64,000 nucleotides of DNA, taken from contig CBDCVZ010000010.1 of NCBI GenBank assembly GCA_965223215.1, positions 4,526,001 to 4,590,000 on the forward strand, in the 5' to 3' direction. This DNA comes from JABDMH01 sp965223215 (GTDB lineage Bacteria > Bacteroidota > Bacteroidia > Chitinophagales > Saprospiraceae). The notes under the pieces were generated by a model. It saw only the letters and a list, made by a program, of their open reading frames with translations, ran no database searches and was not told the origin of the DNA. Position numbers and translations under genes: made by a program. Below are positions 63,324-64,000 of the stretch, piece by piece; the first letter of the stretch is position 1; the number at the start of each line of letters is the position of its first letter.

Positions 63324-64000
63324 TTGAACAGCTTTATCAAGTTATATCTTAAGAAAGGCAGCTTTTTGCTGCTTTTCTTTTTTTTATCCTGGGCCTCGGG
63401 AAAGACCCAGGATTTTTTCCGGTTTCGTGCCGATTTTAGCCTCAAAGAGATCTCCACCCTCAATGACTCTCTGGAAAGACGATTGATCATCGGATCATGC
63501 TATTACGACAAGAATTTGGATAAATTGACCTATCGATTGACCTTTCCTGATGAGGAACAATGGGTGGTTGCAGACTCATTTATCTATACTATTAAGGATG
63601 GCATGGTGCTAAACAAGTCGGCTGTGCCGCCGATTACAGAGCACAATATCTTTCGCATGCTACTCGATCAAACCTTCTCAGAATTTGGGATGCTAAAAAG
63701 TGGCTATGAGATTCAAAAAGTGAATAGGAAGGGGACAGAGGTTTATGTGACTTATCGTCCACCTGAACAATATAACGAGGTCTTGGGATCGCTGGTGCTG
63801 GTCAAAGAACGAAAAAAATTGAAGGGTGCGATATATTACGAACCGGATGGTAATATGATGTTTCGACAGCAACTTTTGGATTATGAAGTGATCGACGGAC
63901 TCCCGGTACCCACTCAAATGACACACATTGTGGAGAAAAGTGGCAAGAAAATTAAACGGGTGTTGACTTTTGAAAATGTGATGGTCAATGAAGTCGCCAA
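63324..64000 (+). CDS. Exported protein, lipoprotein-sorting-like, 3' end outside window
   Basis: 225 codons are visible without a stop. TTG 63324 is the only start near a signal peptide (NSFIKLYLKKGSFLLLFFFLSWASG); no ATG precedes it. The mature part has repeated beta strands: RLIIGSCYYDKNLDKLTYRL, then VTYRPPEQYNEVLGSLVLV and KLKGAIYYEPDGNMMFRQQLLDYEVIDGLPVPTQM. This pattern fits the LolA/outer-membrane lipoprotein-sorting-like fold. The call is tentative. It follows the small membrane protein by 2 bases. Confidence 0.6.
   Translation, partial: MNSFIKLYLKKGSFLLLFFFLSWASGKTQDFFRFRADFSLKEISTLNDSLERRLIIGSCYYDKNLDKLTYRLTFPDEEQWVVADSFIYTIKDGMVLNKSAVPPITEHNIFRMLLDQTFSEFGMLKSGYEIQKVNRKGTEVYVTYRPPEQYNEVLGSLVLVKERKKLKGAIYYEPDGNMMFRQQLLDYEVIDGLPVPTQMTHIVEKSGKKIKRVLTFENVMVNEVA

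Noticed and set aside
63693..63926. Minus-strand frame inside the last partial gene
   Set aside because: It is antisense to a coherent plus-strand reading frame with a signal peptide and has no features of its own.
1..64000. CRISPR arrays, insertion sequences, prophage or integron
   Set aside because: No array of spaced direct repeats, transposase, integrase or phage structural gene was found on reading the window.

Overview
The window reads as a chromosomal segment from a member of the Bacteroidota, most likely of the Saprospirales/Lewinellaceae type; that lineage is inferred, not proven. Supporting signs are a gliding-motility/type IX secretion C-terminal domain protein (44457-46181), several promoters of the Bacteroidota form TTG-N19to23-TAnnTTTG instead of -35/-10 boxes, few strong Shine-Dalgarno sites, and Bacteroidota-favoured families (DUF2911, DUF4230, DUF3108, ECF sigma plus membrane anti-sigma, CBS-NadK cluster). 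No transposase, integrase, phage gene, CRISPR array or rRNA was seen. Gene density is high and the content is mainly housekeeping and envelope functions.

Layout. 1-6047 (minus): a chain-length determinant (Wzz) cut by the window edge, coupled by an ATGA overlap to cobalamin-dependent methionine synthase metH, which has a structured leader and no ATG start; then a DUF2911 protein. 6262-9146 (plus): a conserved protein of unknown role, an M15 peptidase and a thioredoxin-fold protein. 9180-12442 (minus): an ECF sigma/anti-sigma/outer-membrane-protein module and ypdA. 12685-18905: an M20 amidohydrolase, a 407-residue orphan, a large sortilin/BNR beta-propeller protein and a small membrane protein. 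18978-22900 (plus): amidohydrolase, an intergenic RNA-like region with an intrinsic terminator, then a GMC oxidoreductase with its Tat-exported small subunit. 23013-26067 (minus): OmpA lipoprotein with a coiled-coil partner, and recX with a HAD phosphatase. A CAU-anticodon tRNA, a DinB-like protein and ruvC follow. 28063-30797 (plus) is a four-gene overlapping operon (flippase-like, DUF3108, DUF4230, rhodanese), then a peptide transporter.

32399-36737 holds an SRAP protein, a metallophosphoesterase, an HtrA/DegS-type protease with clear terminator, and a second ECF sigma factor with its own terminator. 36917-44285 (minus) is a tight operon secA-SPOR protein-rodA-tgt-lptF/G joining secretion, cell-wall growth, tRNA queuosine modification and LPS transport. 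After the T9SS cargo come a MoeB/MoeZ-like E1-rhodanese and a protein resembling a catalytically dead JAB domain. 48170-53952 (minus) is a cluster of PP2C phosphatase, TM2-TPR-SHOCT protein, CBS protein, Omp85-like barrel, nadK and a TPR membrane protein. 54053-55165 is a DUF3524/GTDC1-type glycosyltransferase, related to the enzyme that mannosylates queuosine in tRNA. 55157-61691 (minus) holds a DUF1501 and cytochrome/DUF1549/LamG/DUF1553 pair of planctomycete type and a sugar-acid dehydratase. The end carries a small protein, tRNA-Cys with promoter and terminator, a small membrane protein and a cut-off lipoprotein-sorting-like gene.

The items most worth attention are the apparent loss of zinc ligands in Tgt together with the possible queuosine mannosyltransferase; the RNA-like region 20378-20518; the structured metH leader; the degenerate JAB-like protein beside an E1-rhodanese; and start codons lying almost on top of promoters.
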